From Beta vulgaris subsp. vulgaris (taxonomy: Eukaryota > Streptophyta > Magnoliopsida > Caryophyllales > Amaranthaceae), in assembly GCF_026745355.1 (NCBI RefSeq), contig NC_079205.1:47532027-47596026 (forward strand): 64,000 nt of DNA, written 5' to 3'. The stretch's first letter is position 1, and each line of letters begins with the position of its first letter. The notes under the pieces were generated by a model. That model saw nothing but the letters and a program-made list of their open reading frames with translations. It searched no databases and had not been told where the DNA came from. Shown one piece after another: positions 45,330 through 56,810 of this stretch. A program made the translations under genes and the position numbers.

Positions 45330-48300
45330 AGATGAGTAGCGTTCCAGCTACGTGGTACGAAGCTTCCATCACGTCGGACCAATTGGTAGGCTCCATTGCT
45401 TACTACTTTACTAATTTGGTATGGTCCTTCCCATTTGGGTCCTAACTTGCCGGCGTTAACCTCTTGTGTGTTTTAAAACACTATCCTTAAGACCCAATTG
45501 CCTTCAACGAAGGATTTTGCTTGAACATTTTTGTTGAAACTCCTTGCGACTATTTGCTGCTGAGCCGCCATTCGTACTAACGCTGCATCGTGCAACTCCT
45601 CAATGGTGTCCAGATCGTTGACAAGCTCGTTGCAGTTCTACTGCTCCATCATTAAACCATATCTAGAGGTCCGGACGTTCACTTCTGATGGCAGAACAGC
45701 TTCACACCCATACACTAACGAGAACAGCGTTTGTTCTGTCGTAGTGCGCGGTGTCGTGCCTCTGCCCACTTACCCTTCTTGGTTGTAAGTCTTTTTTTCA
45801 GGGTATCAATGACCGTCTTGTTGCTAGACTCAGCCTATCTGTTGGCTTGCGGATACGTTGGCGTTGGCGTTGACAACGTTATGTTCCATTCGTCACAAAA
45901 ATGCTTCATTTTATTGCTAATAACCCATTGTCTCATATTATTTCGGATGGGACACCAAACCTGCAAATTATGTTAGTATATATAAAAGAGATCACTTCCT
46001 TATCGCGTACCGGTTGAAAAGAATCTGCTTCTATCCATTTAGAAAATTAATCAGTTAGTGCCAACATACAGACCTTTTGACCTGGGGCTGGAGGTAATTT
46101 GCCAACTATATCCACGCCCCATTTCATGAAAGGCCAAGGTGTTAAAGAAGGATGTAAAATCTCACAGGGTTTATGCGTCATGCCTGCGTGTCGTTGATAG
46201 ATATCGCACTTGGTGACATACCTTACTGCGTATTTTTTCATTGTAGGCCAATAGTAACCCATACGCAACGCTCTGTTTGATAAGCTACGTCATCCTGAGT
46301 GGTTCCCACATGTCCCTTCATGCAGGTCCTTTAAGACTTGCTTCTACTGATCTTTTTCCAAACAACGCAGGTAGGGGCCTGTGGCAGACTTTTTGAACAA
46401 CACCCCTTGAATGAGCACGTATAGCGACGCTTTAAATCGGATTCAGCGCGCCTCTGCCTTATCTGTTGGAAGTATGTCGTTAGTAAGATAGTCAACAAAC
46501 GATTTTGTCCAACTAATACTTATCTCCTTACTATCGAGGTCATTCGTTGTCGTGGCTTCGCCTTTGTCATTTGTGACATCATGATCAACATTGGGGTCTT
46601 TGTTGCCGTCGTCTTGAAGGCGTTCGGTCGTTGTCGCGACGGTTTCTCCACCATTCCTAGCGACTGCAGGATTTGATAGGTGGACTATGAGGACAGAAGT
46701 GAACGAAATGTCCCTCAAGGAGGATCCAAGGTTGGCCAGCGCGTCTGCCTGCGTATTCTGGTCCCTTGATATCTGCAAAATGTCAAACGGGTTAAATATT
46801 TTACTCTTTCGCTGAGCTATCTCAAAGTACATAGCCATTTTAGAATCTTTCGCCGCGAATTCTCCTTTGATTTGGCTAACTATTAGCAATGAGTCGCTGA
46901 AGACTTTTAACGCCTTTGCTCCCATGTCTTCTGCTAACGCCATTCCTGTTATAAGTGCTTCATACTCGACCTCATTGTTCGTTGATCTAAATTCACAGCA
47001 AATGACTCGTACTACCTTGCCCCCTTGTGGCGACTTTAGCACAATACCTAGACCTGCACCACGAAAATTAGAGGATCCGTCAACAAATAGTATCCAAGGT
47101 TCACAGTCTACATGGTTAATTTGTGAGACTTTGTCATTTGCGAGCTTCTCTACCTCTAGGCTAAAGTCCGCCACAAAATCTGCTAACGCCTGTGACTTAA
47201 TGGCTGTTCTGGGGCGAAACAGAATATTGTATCCACTGTGCGCTATTGCCCACTTACTCATGCGTCCTGTCAACTCGGGACGTCGCAACACAGATTTAAC
47301 AGGGTAGTTAGTCATAACAATAACAGTGTGTGTCTCAAAATAGTGTCTAAGCTTTTTAACAGCAACTACTATAGCTAGGATGAGTTTTTCCAATGAGGAA
47401 TATCTGGTCTCTGCGTCTAGCAGAGACTTACTGACGTAATAGATTGGGAGCTGCTGACTTTCTGCTTCTCACGTCAGGACAACACTGACAGATACACCGC
47501 TCACAGCAAGATAAAACTGCAATGTTTCGTCATTAGGCTTTGACAGCTGTGGTGGTGACGCTAGGTATTTTTTGAGTTCTTGTAGCGCGTCTTCATGCTG
47601 TTGTGGCCAGTCGAAGCCTTTATTATTCCTCAGGACGTCGTACAATAAGTGACATCTTTCAGACGACCGAGATATGAAACGATTCAACGTGGCCACGCGA
47701 CCGGTTAACTTCTGCACTTCTTTGACGTTCCTTTGTGATTGGATATTAATTAGGGCCCTTATTTGATCCAGGCTAGCCTCGATTCCTCGTTGTGTTACAA
47801 TGTACCCTAGGAACTTTCCTGCGGATACTCCAAATGTTCACTTAGTAGGATTTAATTTCATGCCATACCTTCGTAAGACGTCGAAAGCTTCCGACAAGTG
47901 TCGAACGTGATCATTTGCTTGTCTGGATTTGACAAGCATATCGTCTATCTACACTTCCATAGTGTCACCCAGTTGGTCTTTAAACATCTGGTTGACCAAT
48001 CGTTGATAGGTGGCACCTACATTTTTCAAACCAAAGGGCATAACCTTATAAAAATATATACCTTTGTCGATGACGAACGCTGTCTTTTCCTGATCGTCCG
48101 GATGCATCAGTATTTGATTGTATCCAGAATATGCGTCCATGAACGTCAAGAGCACATGGCCTGCTGTCGCGTCAACCATCGCGTCAATATGAGGGAGAGG
48201 GAACAGATCCTTGGGACATGCTTTGTTCAAGTCCCTGAAGTCTATGAAGACTCTCCACTTCCCGTTCTTCTTGCTCACGACCACGACATTGGCCAGCCAA

Positions 48301-49380
48301 TCTGGGTATTTTACTTCGTGAATTTTTCCAGTGTCGATCAGCTTTTGGACTTCGTCATTGATAATTTAGTTCCTCTCAGGCGCGAATTTGCGTCTTTTTT
48401 GCTTTAATGGCTTGTAATCGGGATCGACATTGAGTTTATGCGTTATGATGTCGGGACTGATTCCTGTCATATCCCCATGCGACCAGGCAAAACAATCTTG
48501 ATTAGCCTTTAAAAAATCAATTAACTGACCTCGTATTTCTTGCGTCAACGTCGCTCCGATTCGAACGACGTGATCTAGGATGGACGGATCGAGCATCACT
48601 TCATCCACGTCCTACTCACTGGGCGTGTCGGGCGCTGATCTATCCTTTAATTGCTAAATGATTGCCTTTGGAGGTTTGAGCGATGAGCTATAACATTCTC
48701 TCGCAGATTTTTTGCTCGTCCTTTATTTCTTGGACCCCCCACTTGGTCGGGAACTTTAACGTCTGATGATAGTTCGACGGGACGGCCTTCATTTTATGGA
48801 TCCATGGAGTGCCAAGGATGATGTTGTATGCGGATGGGAAATCCACGACATTGAATCTGGTTGGCAGATTGACGCCTTTGGCCAGCGTTGGTAATGTGAT
48901 TTCTCCGACGTGTGTTGGGCTTCTCCGCTGAAACCAACTAAAACTGTGGATTTTTTTAGTAACATCCTTATCACATAATCCCATACCTTCGAGGGCGCTT
49001 TTGAATATGATATTGGCTGAGCTGCCTCCATCTACCAATACTCGCTTCAAAAGGCAGTTACTGAGAGTCAAGGATATGACCAGTCCATCGTGGTGCTCCA
49101 CGTCGCACACGTCATCGTCGTCGAAGGTGATCGCCATTGCCTCTAGTTTGCATTCTTCTTTAGACCTGCAATATTTAAAAACGGCGGACGAGGGAGTACC
49201 CTCTCTTGCTAGCCTTTTGGCTGCGGAGTACGTTAGTCCACACACATCAGACCATCCAGAAATTACATTGATTACCTTTACGTGCGTCGGTGACGCAGGC
49301 GGATTTGGTTGTGCATGATTTCTTTCCCTGTTATTGTCCCTGCTTTGAGTAGTGGCAACCATTGGAGGAGTTTTGTTCAT
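45330..49380 (-). pseudogene. Tat-lineage Ty3/gypsy pol polyprotein (decayed)
   Basis: Minus-strand order: protease (48688-49380; VLVDGGSSANII and LGTPWIHKMKAVPS), reverse transcriptase (48610 to about 47470; KNGKWRVFIDFRDLNKAC, FMDAYSGYNQI, MPFGLKNVGATYQRL), first RNase H, second archaeal-type RNase H (46443-47393; PWILFVDGSSNFRGAGLGIV, EVEYEALITGM, KVFSDSLLIVSQI), integrase (about 46270-45330; zinc-binding CDIYQRH region, WGVDIVGKLPPA, and C-terminal LGPKWEGPY near 45410). Two RNase H domains mark the Tat lineage. Disablements include a TAG replacing the tyrosine of the catalytic YIDD box (47949-47951), a stop near 47473 and several in integrase. Gag is missing because the element is cut at 49380. 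Confidence 0.92.
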
Positions 49381-49384
49381 GCTT

Positions 49385-50299
49385 TTTTTACAAATTGCTC
49401 AAGAGAAATCGAAGGTTGTTGCTTTTGATGATGACTGTCATGATCCTTGTTTGGATTCTTTGTCTATTGTTCGGTAAGACAATTCACCTCTATATCATGA
49501 CTCTGAGCTCAAGTTAGAAGTTGATGCTTTGCTCAACTTCGAAAGTTTGCAGACATCCTCCAATCTTCCTAATATAGAGAGTAAGGATCGTCTTATTGAG
49601 GAGCCTAGTATGCTGATCAATTATCCTTTCAAAAATGTTGGTGTTGTCAAGGAGAAAATGTTGGCAAGTTCAGAGAGTTTATTAGGAAGTGTTAGTTTGA
49701 GTGGCAATGCAAGTTCAGTTTGTACTGATCGTGATGAGAATTCTACATGTGCTAAAGGAATTGGTTCAAAAACAAATTCAGTTGGGGTCGTTAGCGAGGG
49801 TTCAGTTTTCTCGCCTAACTCATCTATGAGCAATGTTGTGCCAAGTTCTCATTTTCGAAGGTCAACAAAGAAAAATCAATGTCAATTGCTTAATCACCTT
49901 GGTTTTAGTCATAATATGGCGAAGAAAAAATGGGATTCAAGTTTCAAAGAGAAGGTGTAGTGAGGGTTATCCCAATGGTTGATATGGTGTCATTGCTTCA
50001 AAATCGTCTCAAGGAGTTCATGTGTTCTATTGTTGTTTTGCTTGAAGTTGTCTTAGTTTGTAGTTTTTTCTGTTGGTGAGCTGGGTATTTCATGGTTTTT
50101 TTTTGGTGTGGTAGTTGTGTTTGTTTCTAGTGGTGATATTGTTGAGGGCTTCTTGTTGTGTCTTAGAGCGTTTTGATTTTGGCGCTTTTGTATTTGTCTT
50201 TCAGTTCAAGGTGTTGTAACCTTGACATTTCGATGTATGCCTTCAACACTTTTAAGAGTTTTAATGAAGTGAACTAAATTATCAAAAAAAAAAAAAAAC
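49385..50299 (+). mobile_element. Polyadenylated retrosequence, 5'-truncated (LINE-like 3' end)
   Basis: Plus-strand sequence ending in a poly-A run (50284-50299) preceded by TTTTAATGAAGTGAACTAAA, which resembles plant L1 3' ends. Upstream is a 143-residue serine-rich frame (49529-49960; contains HFRRSTKKNQCQLLNHLG) that I do not recognise, followed by a GT-rich 3' UTR. It truncates the Tat pol at 49380. It may be an internally deleted LINE or another retroposed RNA. No target duplication was found. Confidence 0.5.
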
Positions 50300-50300
50300 T

Positions 50301-51252
50301 AACATTTATTCTCTAGCAAGTAAACATGATTACTAAATTAACGTAATTTATTATCTCTATAATAATTCCTTTTAATAGTGATTGCGGGGAATGTTTAAGG
50401 ACATATTCCTTTAATAATGCCCTTTAAGGTACCCATGCAAACTCACGCAGGAGATTAGTTCACTCGCCAAAAGCGATGAGAAACTCCTCATAGTAAAACC
50501 AGAAAAAGATAGTCCAATTATTGAGTGCATGATATTATCAGATTTTCATATATAGTAGTGTCCTAAAGGATAATAGTAAGTATAAAGTGGCAAATTGCCC
50601 CTACATTAGTGGTCATCGTGCAGGTTTGTTTGAACTGTGGATATTCTGGGGGAGGTTTGATGCTGGTTACTTGGCAGCTCACTTCCTCATGATCAATAAA
50701 AATACAACCTACAAATTATCACAAAAAAAAAAATTGAAAAATTGCCTAAGTAACATCCAATCATTTCCTGACCATATTGTCTTGCCGGAACTATAACATA
50801 ACACTAGAAATACTTATTAATTTTTCCTAAAAAAAAGAAAAACTAAATATGTGTTGCGTGATTTCATGAATACAAGTAATATATGCATTTTCTCCCATAA
50901 AACATTGTTTATTCGCCTAAAAAGTTGAGTGAGAGTGTTGCAGATCATTTAAGCTACAATCAAATTGCAAATGTGGATGCTAACAATTTACAGGTTCGTC
51001 CCTGAGCTTAGGCAGGAGGGGCACTCGCCCAGGACCTAGGGCAAAAAGGCCCAAGCGCTGCTCTTGCTATATGCTATGCTAGATATATAAACCTGCTTGC
51101 ATTATATTAACCAACTGTAGAGCGAGCTTCTTGATTTGTTGTATTAACATAATGCTAAGTTCAATTACATTTGCATGTACAGGTTCAAACCCTACACATA
51201 GTTTTGTGTCTTTAAACTTTGTATTTTTTTCTTTTGTTTTCAATAATTTTAA
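50301..51252. other. Intergenic sequence
   Basis: No gene or complete element recognised. Around 51000-51065 there is a GGGGCACTCGCCCAGGACCTAGGGC motif of the kind found at the border of degraded transposons. Confidence 0.35.
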
Positions 51253-52271
51253 GGAAAAATTGTGAAATAGTATCTTTTGTAGTACTGATTTTGTGAACTA
51301 GTACCTTTATTGTTTTATTTTGTCAACTAGTACCTTTAAGTCCTTTAATTTTTTATTTTCAGTACCTTTACTTCATTTTCCGGCCAAAATGGTCAGCAAT
51401 CCGATGCTGACTTCAATTCTCCCTCCAAATTTTTTGCAGTTTTTCTTCTTCTGATGGAGCGTGCTCTCACTCTCCTCTTTTAACTCCATTTCCCCCTAAT
51501 TTCCCACTCTTTCATCTTCCATCTTTACTTTCTCACCAACCTCAGTTCAGTTTCAGTAAATACTCTCCCTCCTCTCACATTCTCTCTCCTCTCTCTCTTT
51601 CTTCCTTTGGCCATTCAGTCGAACCTTGGTCCACCCAATCAAAGTACAGCCCATTGCCCCACTCTCCTCATCATAAAATTTGCATGCTATAAATTTCCTC
51701 ACTTGATTATCAATGGTCCATGATCTTTTTTCGACAACTAGGACTCCACATCTACATTTCCTAGTACGTTTGGCTGAGGAAGATCCAGACTTTGAAGAAG
51801 ACATTTTTGTATAAGATTAAAACAAACAAAAAAAATAGTCCTAATTTTCCGAAAATAAAACCAAAAGGAATTAATATAACATACCTCTGAAATTGGAAAA
51901 GACTTAAATTGGAATCCAATTCCCAACAGTTGAATTATCTTTCACAAGGTAAAATTTAGGTTTGACAGGGAGAATTTTGATGAGAGCGATCAAGGGTACT
52001 GTTTTTTGGGGAAGGGATGGATGTAAATGGGAGGAGTATTTTGGGCGAGTGGGAGAGAGGAGTTAAAAGACTTAAGGTGCAACATACGCGCTAAATTTGG
52101 AGGAAGAATTGAAGTTAACATCGGATTATTGACCATTTTGGCTGGAATTGAAGTAAAGGTACTGAAAATAAAAGATTAAAAGACTTAAAGGTACTAGTTG
52201 ACAAAATAAAACAATAAAGGTACTGGTTCACAAAATCAATGCTACAAAAGGTACTATTTCACAATTTTTCC
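51253..52271. mobile_element. Pack-MULE (1019 bp) with captured GRF zinc-finger gene fragment
   Basis: Terminal inverted repeats of about 185 bp begin GGAAAAATTGTGAAATAGTA on both ends and are highly similar. A perfect 9-bp target duplication TAATTTTAA flanks the element (51244-51252 and 52272-52280). This identifies a Mutator-like element. The ~640-bp centre holds a minus-strand host-gene fragment (51553-51804) and no transposase, which is the definition of a Pack-MULE. Confidence 0.93.
51553..51804 (-). pseudogene. Captured GRF-type zinc-finger protein fragment (83 aa)
   Basis: The minus-strand ORF starts MSSSKSGSSSAKRTRKCRCG and continues with a CxCG...SWT...KFIAC...GC..IGW pattern. This matches the GRF zinc finger of plants (C-x-C near the N-terminus, an SWT-like strand, a second Cys and a GC..FxW end), a putative nucleic-acid-binding module. 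An intron-like sequence lies upstream (51805-51920), so genomic DNA including an exon-intron border was captured. The C-terminus is read-through into Lys/Glu/Arg-rich sequence. Whether it is expressed is unknown. Confidence 0.7.
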
Positions 52272-52789
52272 TAATTTTAAATTAGCTTCAGTTCTCTATT
52301 TTTCTTGTCTTTTTTGGTTTTCTTTTGTTTCTAGTGATTTTAAATAGCTATTTAATCTTTATTAAGTGGGGTTTTTCCTTCTTATAGAGTAATTATACTT
52401 ATTGCTATTTCACACCCCCTTTAATTTTATATAATTGTTTAATTTTTATGTTTACATTGTTCTCTTACTCTAGTTCGACTATAAAGTTACTAATATATAA
52501 GAAAAAATGTCAATATGAAATGTTATTAAATTTATTTCACCGTATATTACATTCAAAATGTTCAATTTTACAAAAAAAATTATGTATCAGTAAATAAGAT
52601 AGTCAACTATATTAGATGTTAAAAAACACAAATATCAAAGTGGAAGAGTTAAAAAGTGAGGGGTCCTATTTTTTCCTTTTTATTTTTCACAATTCAAACC
52701 CAAAAAAATATTAAAGATGTATCGTAAAGGTCAAAGCGCTTACACAATCTTATAATTCAAAACCCAGACTCCAATTGATAATTGAATGA

Positions 52790-52995
52790 CCAAGCAAGGC
52801 CTGGCCTAGTGGCAAAGATTTGGCCCCATGACTTTAAAGTCATGGGGATCAAATCCCACTAGGGGCTTTTCGGAGGTGAGGTTTCCCTTACCATCCCCCC
52901 TCCATCCAATGAATCTAACCTGTAAACCTAGCTTGGTGTACCTGTGCGAGATGCCAGTTTAGTAGGGTCCTTCATCTTACCAACTACAAAAAAAA
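52790..52995 (+). mobile_element. tRNA-derived SINE
   Basis: A-box TGGCCTAGTGG (52802-52812) and B-box GGATCAAATCC (52846-52856) are spaced as in RNA polymerase III internal promoters. A ~120-bp tRNA-unrelated body follows, with a short A-tail at about 52987-52995. The target duplication was not resolved. Confidence 0.7.
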
Positions 52996-53364
52996 TTTGA
53001 CAACTCAATAATGTAGAGGATGACGGCGTGATAAATTTAAGAAGCAATATAGGTCTTAATTTAGTCAATGAGATCATGAAAGTATAACCAATTAACTATT
53101 AATTCAGTAGGTACCTTATAAAAAAAATGTAAGCTATGAGACCCATATTAAACCGAATTTTGACCATTAATATGTTTAAATTAGTATATGTCAAGAATAG
53201 TAGTTGACATTGTGGAGTCCCCATTTTTCTTAGTTCGCCCCAAGGGCTCCAAATTGTAAGGGGCGGGCCTGGTATTAGTATTATTAGTAACATAGTCGAA
53301 ATAATGTGGTATTGTTGAAAGATTGTGTTCAATAATATTATAATAACGAACTTTTAATGTCTAC

Positions 53365-54504
53365 TAGGCCTGGTTATTGGACAGGGTTGTCCAATAGCAT
53401 AAGGGTCGGGCCATTATTAAAGGGCTTTATTACCCTTTATTTCTTAATGAACAGGGCTATTATTGGGTTTTAAATGAAAAGGGCCCTTATTGGGTCTTAT
53501 TGGACAACCCACTTTAAACTACTATTGTCCACTAAAATCATTAAAGGGTCTCATTTTTTTTTCCTCTCTCCTTTATGTCCTCTCTCTCCTCTCTCCTCTC
53601 TCCTCTCTCCTCTCTCCTTTCTCTTTCAGTCGACAAAACAAAACACCATTTTTGTGCGCCTCAAATCTCTCTCTCCTTTCTTTTCTCTCTTGATTTAGAA
53701 TCTAAGGTTAAACCCAAATCAAGGGAGAAAAAAATCTTTTCGCCCAAGTTTACTTACGAAAAAAAAGGAACAATACAACTTTTTTTAGGTATTTTTTGTT
53801 TTAAATTTTGTTTTTTTAAAGTATTTTTTGTTTTAAATTTTATTTGTTTGACTGTATTATTAGGATTAATCTAGGTTTTCGAAGTTTTAAGCTGAATGTT
53901 GCATTTTTATGGGGTTTTTAATTGAAAATAAAATTACCCACTTTGAGTTTCATGCATGTTGTTTCTTTAATTTCTTTTTACAGATTATTTTATGTTTTCT
54001 TTTTTGTAAAAATGAAGTTTTTAATTATTTTTATGATGTTATGTTCGTTTGAAAATTGAAATGGCATTGCAGGTTTTTGAGGATTCTTGGTTGACAATAC
54101 GCATCAAATTGCTGAAGTTATTTTTTTGACTGTTTTGTGAATTGAAGTTTCTATGAATGTTTATTGTAAGAGTTCAAATGGATAGGAAGTGCTTTTCAGC
54201 CAATTGGATCACCATCATTAATTGTTAATATAAAAGTATATAGTTATATAGTAGTAGAATTTGCTTTACAGTTACATTTGGATCACCACTTTTACTAGTA
54301 AAAGAAGCGGCAAAAGAATGGGCAAAACAAGTTCAAGTGGACTTGCCCCCCTAATGACCCGCTTTAATTTAAGCCTGACCCACACCCGACTCTGATCCTT
54401 TAGACCCTAACCCTGACCTGCTATGGACTATGACCGACCCTCAACTGACCCGCCCCGCTAATGACCCGCCCGACCCGGCCTGACCCATCCAATAACCAGG
54501 CCTA
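53365..54504. mobile_element. Non-autonomous hAT element (1140 bp)
   Basis: Ends TAGGCCTGGTTATTGGACAG and (reverse complement of right) TAGGCCTGGTTATTGGATGG form the inverted repeat. A perfect 8-bp duplication ATGTCTAC flanks them (53357-53364 and 54505-54512). GACCCG-rich subterminal repeats occur on the right. The interior includes a CTCTCCT minisatellite (53577-53625) and no transposase. Confidence 0.94.
53577..53625 (+). repeat. (CTCTCCT)n minisatellite
   Basis: About six near-perfect copies of a 7-bp unit CTCTCCT inside the hAT element. It causes spurious Ser/Leu/Pro-rich open frames. Confidence 0.85.
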
Positions 54505-54949
54505 ATGTCTACTTTACAGATTAAAAGGGCATATCGAACATCGATACCCAATCTGAAAATTTGGGTGCCCAAAATTGAAGTATATAAACTATACCGTTCA
54601 GAGTTTATGAATATATGCAGCTCTGTTATGCAGGTCGTCGAGCACATTCATCTCTCCCTTGTTGTCTTAAAGTGAGTTTGAGTGGTTTGCTGGGGGATCT
54701 TTGGAGTTGGGCCATCTTACAAGATAACTCGTTTGCGGTCTCCCTCGACTTTGGACTGTCAGTTGAAGTGTCCACATAATGGACTTCACAAATCATGGAA
54801 TGTAATTCGCCCAAGTTCTAAACTAATTATCGACATTTGGGGGGTGGGTTATGGGCTTCACAAATCATCCAAGGTTATCTACATAAGCTACAGAAAAAAT
54901 GGGTGCAAATTATGATGGTTAGAATTCCAGGAATAGTTTTATACTATAT

Positions 54950-55200
54950 CACGCCCCCTCATGCAAAAGCCCATTGGGGTTGAAGTGTGGATGCATCACA
55001 AGTCTTTTTCATACCTGACGCTAAATATTTTACTTAAAAAGGAGGAGTATATGAGATTTGAACCCGCAACCTTTATGGCACGCTGGTTCTAATACCATGT
55101 CAAAGGATCAACTCAACCAATAGCATAAGCTGATGGTTAGAGTCCCAAGAATAGTCTTATACACTACTGTCAAATGACCAACTCAACCAAAAGTTAAGAT
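54950..55200 (-). mobile_element. Probable SINE (minus strand)
   Basis: On the minus strand TGGTTGAGTTG (about 55107-55117) fits an A-box and GGGTTCAAATCT (55054-55065) a B-box. The phrase CAACTCAACCAA...AGTTTTATAC also recurs nearby (55130-55240), so part of the unit may be duplicated. Ends are not defined. Confidence 0.4.
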
Positions 55201-55447
55201 GATGGTTAAAGTCGCAGTAATAGTTTTATACTATATCAAACCATATTTAATGGAGGGACCATGAGGTAAGCAATAATATCTCATTGAAGAATCCATCATT
55301 TAGGACTGAAGTTGATCCAGTCAAATTCAAATTGTTAATTTGTTTGCTAGTTTCACTAAAAAAAAATATTATTGTTTAAGTTTCTTTCTCCCTATCCATC
55401 ATATTTCAATCAACCACCCTCTTGTTTTGATAATGGATACCCATCAC

Positions 55448-56605
55448 CAGGGGCGGATCTACTAAGTAACAAGGGGTAGCATATGCTACCCCTAAAAAAA
55501 AATTTAAAAAAAAAAAAAAAAACTGGCTGGAAAAAAGAAAAAAAACAAAAAACTAATATATACAAAATCCCGCAATAAGTTAACGAAGAAATCTGCTTGC
55601 CGCAGTGGTAGGATAGTTTTACTCAGTTGTGTGAAGACACGGAGGTCTTGGGTTCGATACCCTGTGTAACGTCTTTGATGTTTTTTCTTTTTTCTTTTTT
55701 CCTCTCTTTTTTTTTTCTCTGTCTTTAATTTTCCCTATGCATTATAAGAGAATCTTTTTGGGTTTTTTTAATAAAGTATTCATGTATTTTTCCATTTTTT
55801 ACATTATATTCTGAATATTTCTTTCTTTTCAAAATGTAGCATTGATTTTTTTAATTATTCTATATTGTGTTCCTCTATTAAATCAACGTTAAGTTTTTCA
55901 TTAGTTTCTTATTTTTAGTTCTTCGGACTTATACATTATAAGGGAGAGAAAATTCTTCGGCTTTAAAACGGTTGGATACGATAGAGTAGTAGGGTACGTA
56001 GAGTTTTTATGGGAAGAACTCTCTCATAATGTAAATATAAAGAATATAGTATTATGAGCCATATAATATTATAAATACATCACACTCCTTTAACTTCGAA
56101 CAAAAAAGGTTCAACCTTTCATACAACACATATTATAAACTATAAAGCGAATCTTCTTAGATTTTTGTTTTATAAAGTATCCATGTATTTTTCCATTTTC
56201 TACATTATATTCTTAATATTTCTTTCTTTTCAAAATGTAGCTTTGATTTATTTTTAATTATTCTATATTGTACCCCTCTATTAAATCAATGTTAAGTTTT
56301 TCATTAGTTTCTTATTTTTAGTTCTTCAGACTTACATTACAAGGGAGAGAAAATTCTTAGGCTTTAAAGCGGTTTGATGCGATAGAGTAGTAGGATACGT
56401 AGAATTTTTATGGGAAAACTCTCTAATAATGTAAGTATAATGAATATAGTATTATGAAACATATAATTACAATATAATGTCGTATTTTTAAGAGGGTTAT
56501 AACTTATAAGTGTAGTTTAACGTGAATTATGTTCAAGTATTATGAACGGTTATTTGATTAGTTAACTTATGCTACCCCTGATTGAAAATCCTGGCTCCGC
56601 CACTG
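55448..56605. mobile_element. hAT-type element (1158 bp) with internal duplication
   Basis: Left end CAGGGGCGGATCTAC, right end (reverse complement) CAGTGGCGGAGCCAGG, with the perfect 8-bp duplication CCCATCAC on both sides (55440-55447 and 56606-56613). The subterminal motif GCTACCCCT is inverted at the two ends. Inside, a ~300-bp segment occurs twice in direct orientation (about 55740-56050 and 56140-56460). No transposase. Confidence 0.93.
55588..55675 (+). other. tRNA-like RNA polymerase III promoter inside hAT element
   Basis: TTGCCGCAGTGG (55597-55608) and a perfect B-box GGTTCGATACC (55651-55661), 43 bp apart, are followed by T-runs near 55680. No full tRNA cloverleaf can be drawn, so this is a SINE head or a decayed tRNA captured by the hAT element. 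Confidence 0.55.
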
Positions 56606-56810
56606 CCCATCACCTTGCCCGAGAAGTAGGATGCTGGGTCGCCAGTGTTGGACTCTTGGTTTTCTTTCACAACTGCCAAAAAGTGGGAGTATAACTGTAT
56701 ATAATTTTGAATTGGAAGAGATTGTATGGAAGAAAGAGTATCTTTTAGAACCCCAATTATAGCTGGCATAAATTGATGAAATTAAAATCGACCCAAGAAT
56801 TGTACATTTA

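Noticed and set aside
46867..47307. Plus-strand 146-aa open frame
   Set aside because: It is exactly antisense to the well-conserved RNase H region of the Tat pol and has no domain of its own.
47898..48407. Plus-strand 169-aa open frame
   Set aside because: It is antisense to the reverse transcriptase of the Tat element.
53474..53874. Overlapping Ser/Leu/Pro-rich open frames
   Set aside because: They are produced by the CTCTCCT minisatellite inside the hAT element.
55588..55675. Functional tRNA gene
   Set aside because: The A and B boxes are good, but no acceptor stem or anticodon stem pairs can be drawn, and it sits inside a transposon.
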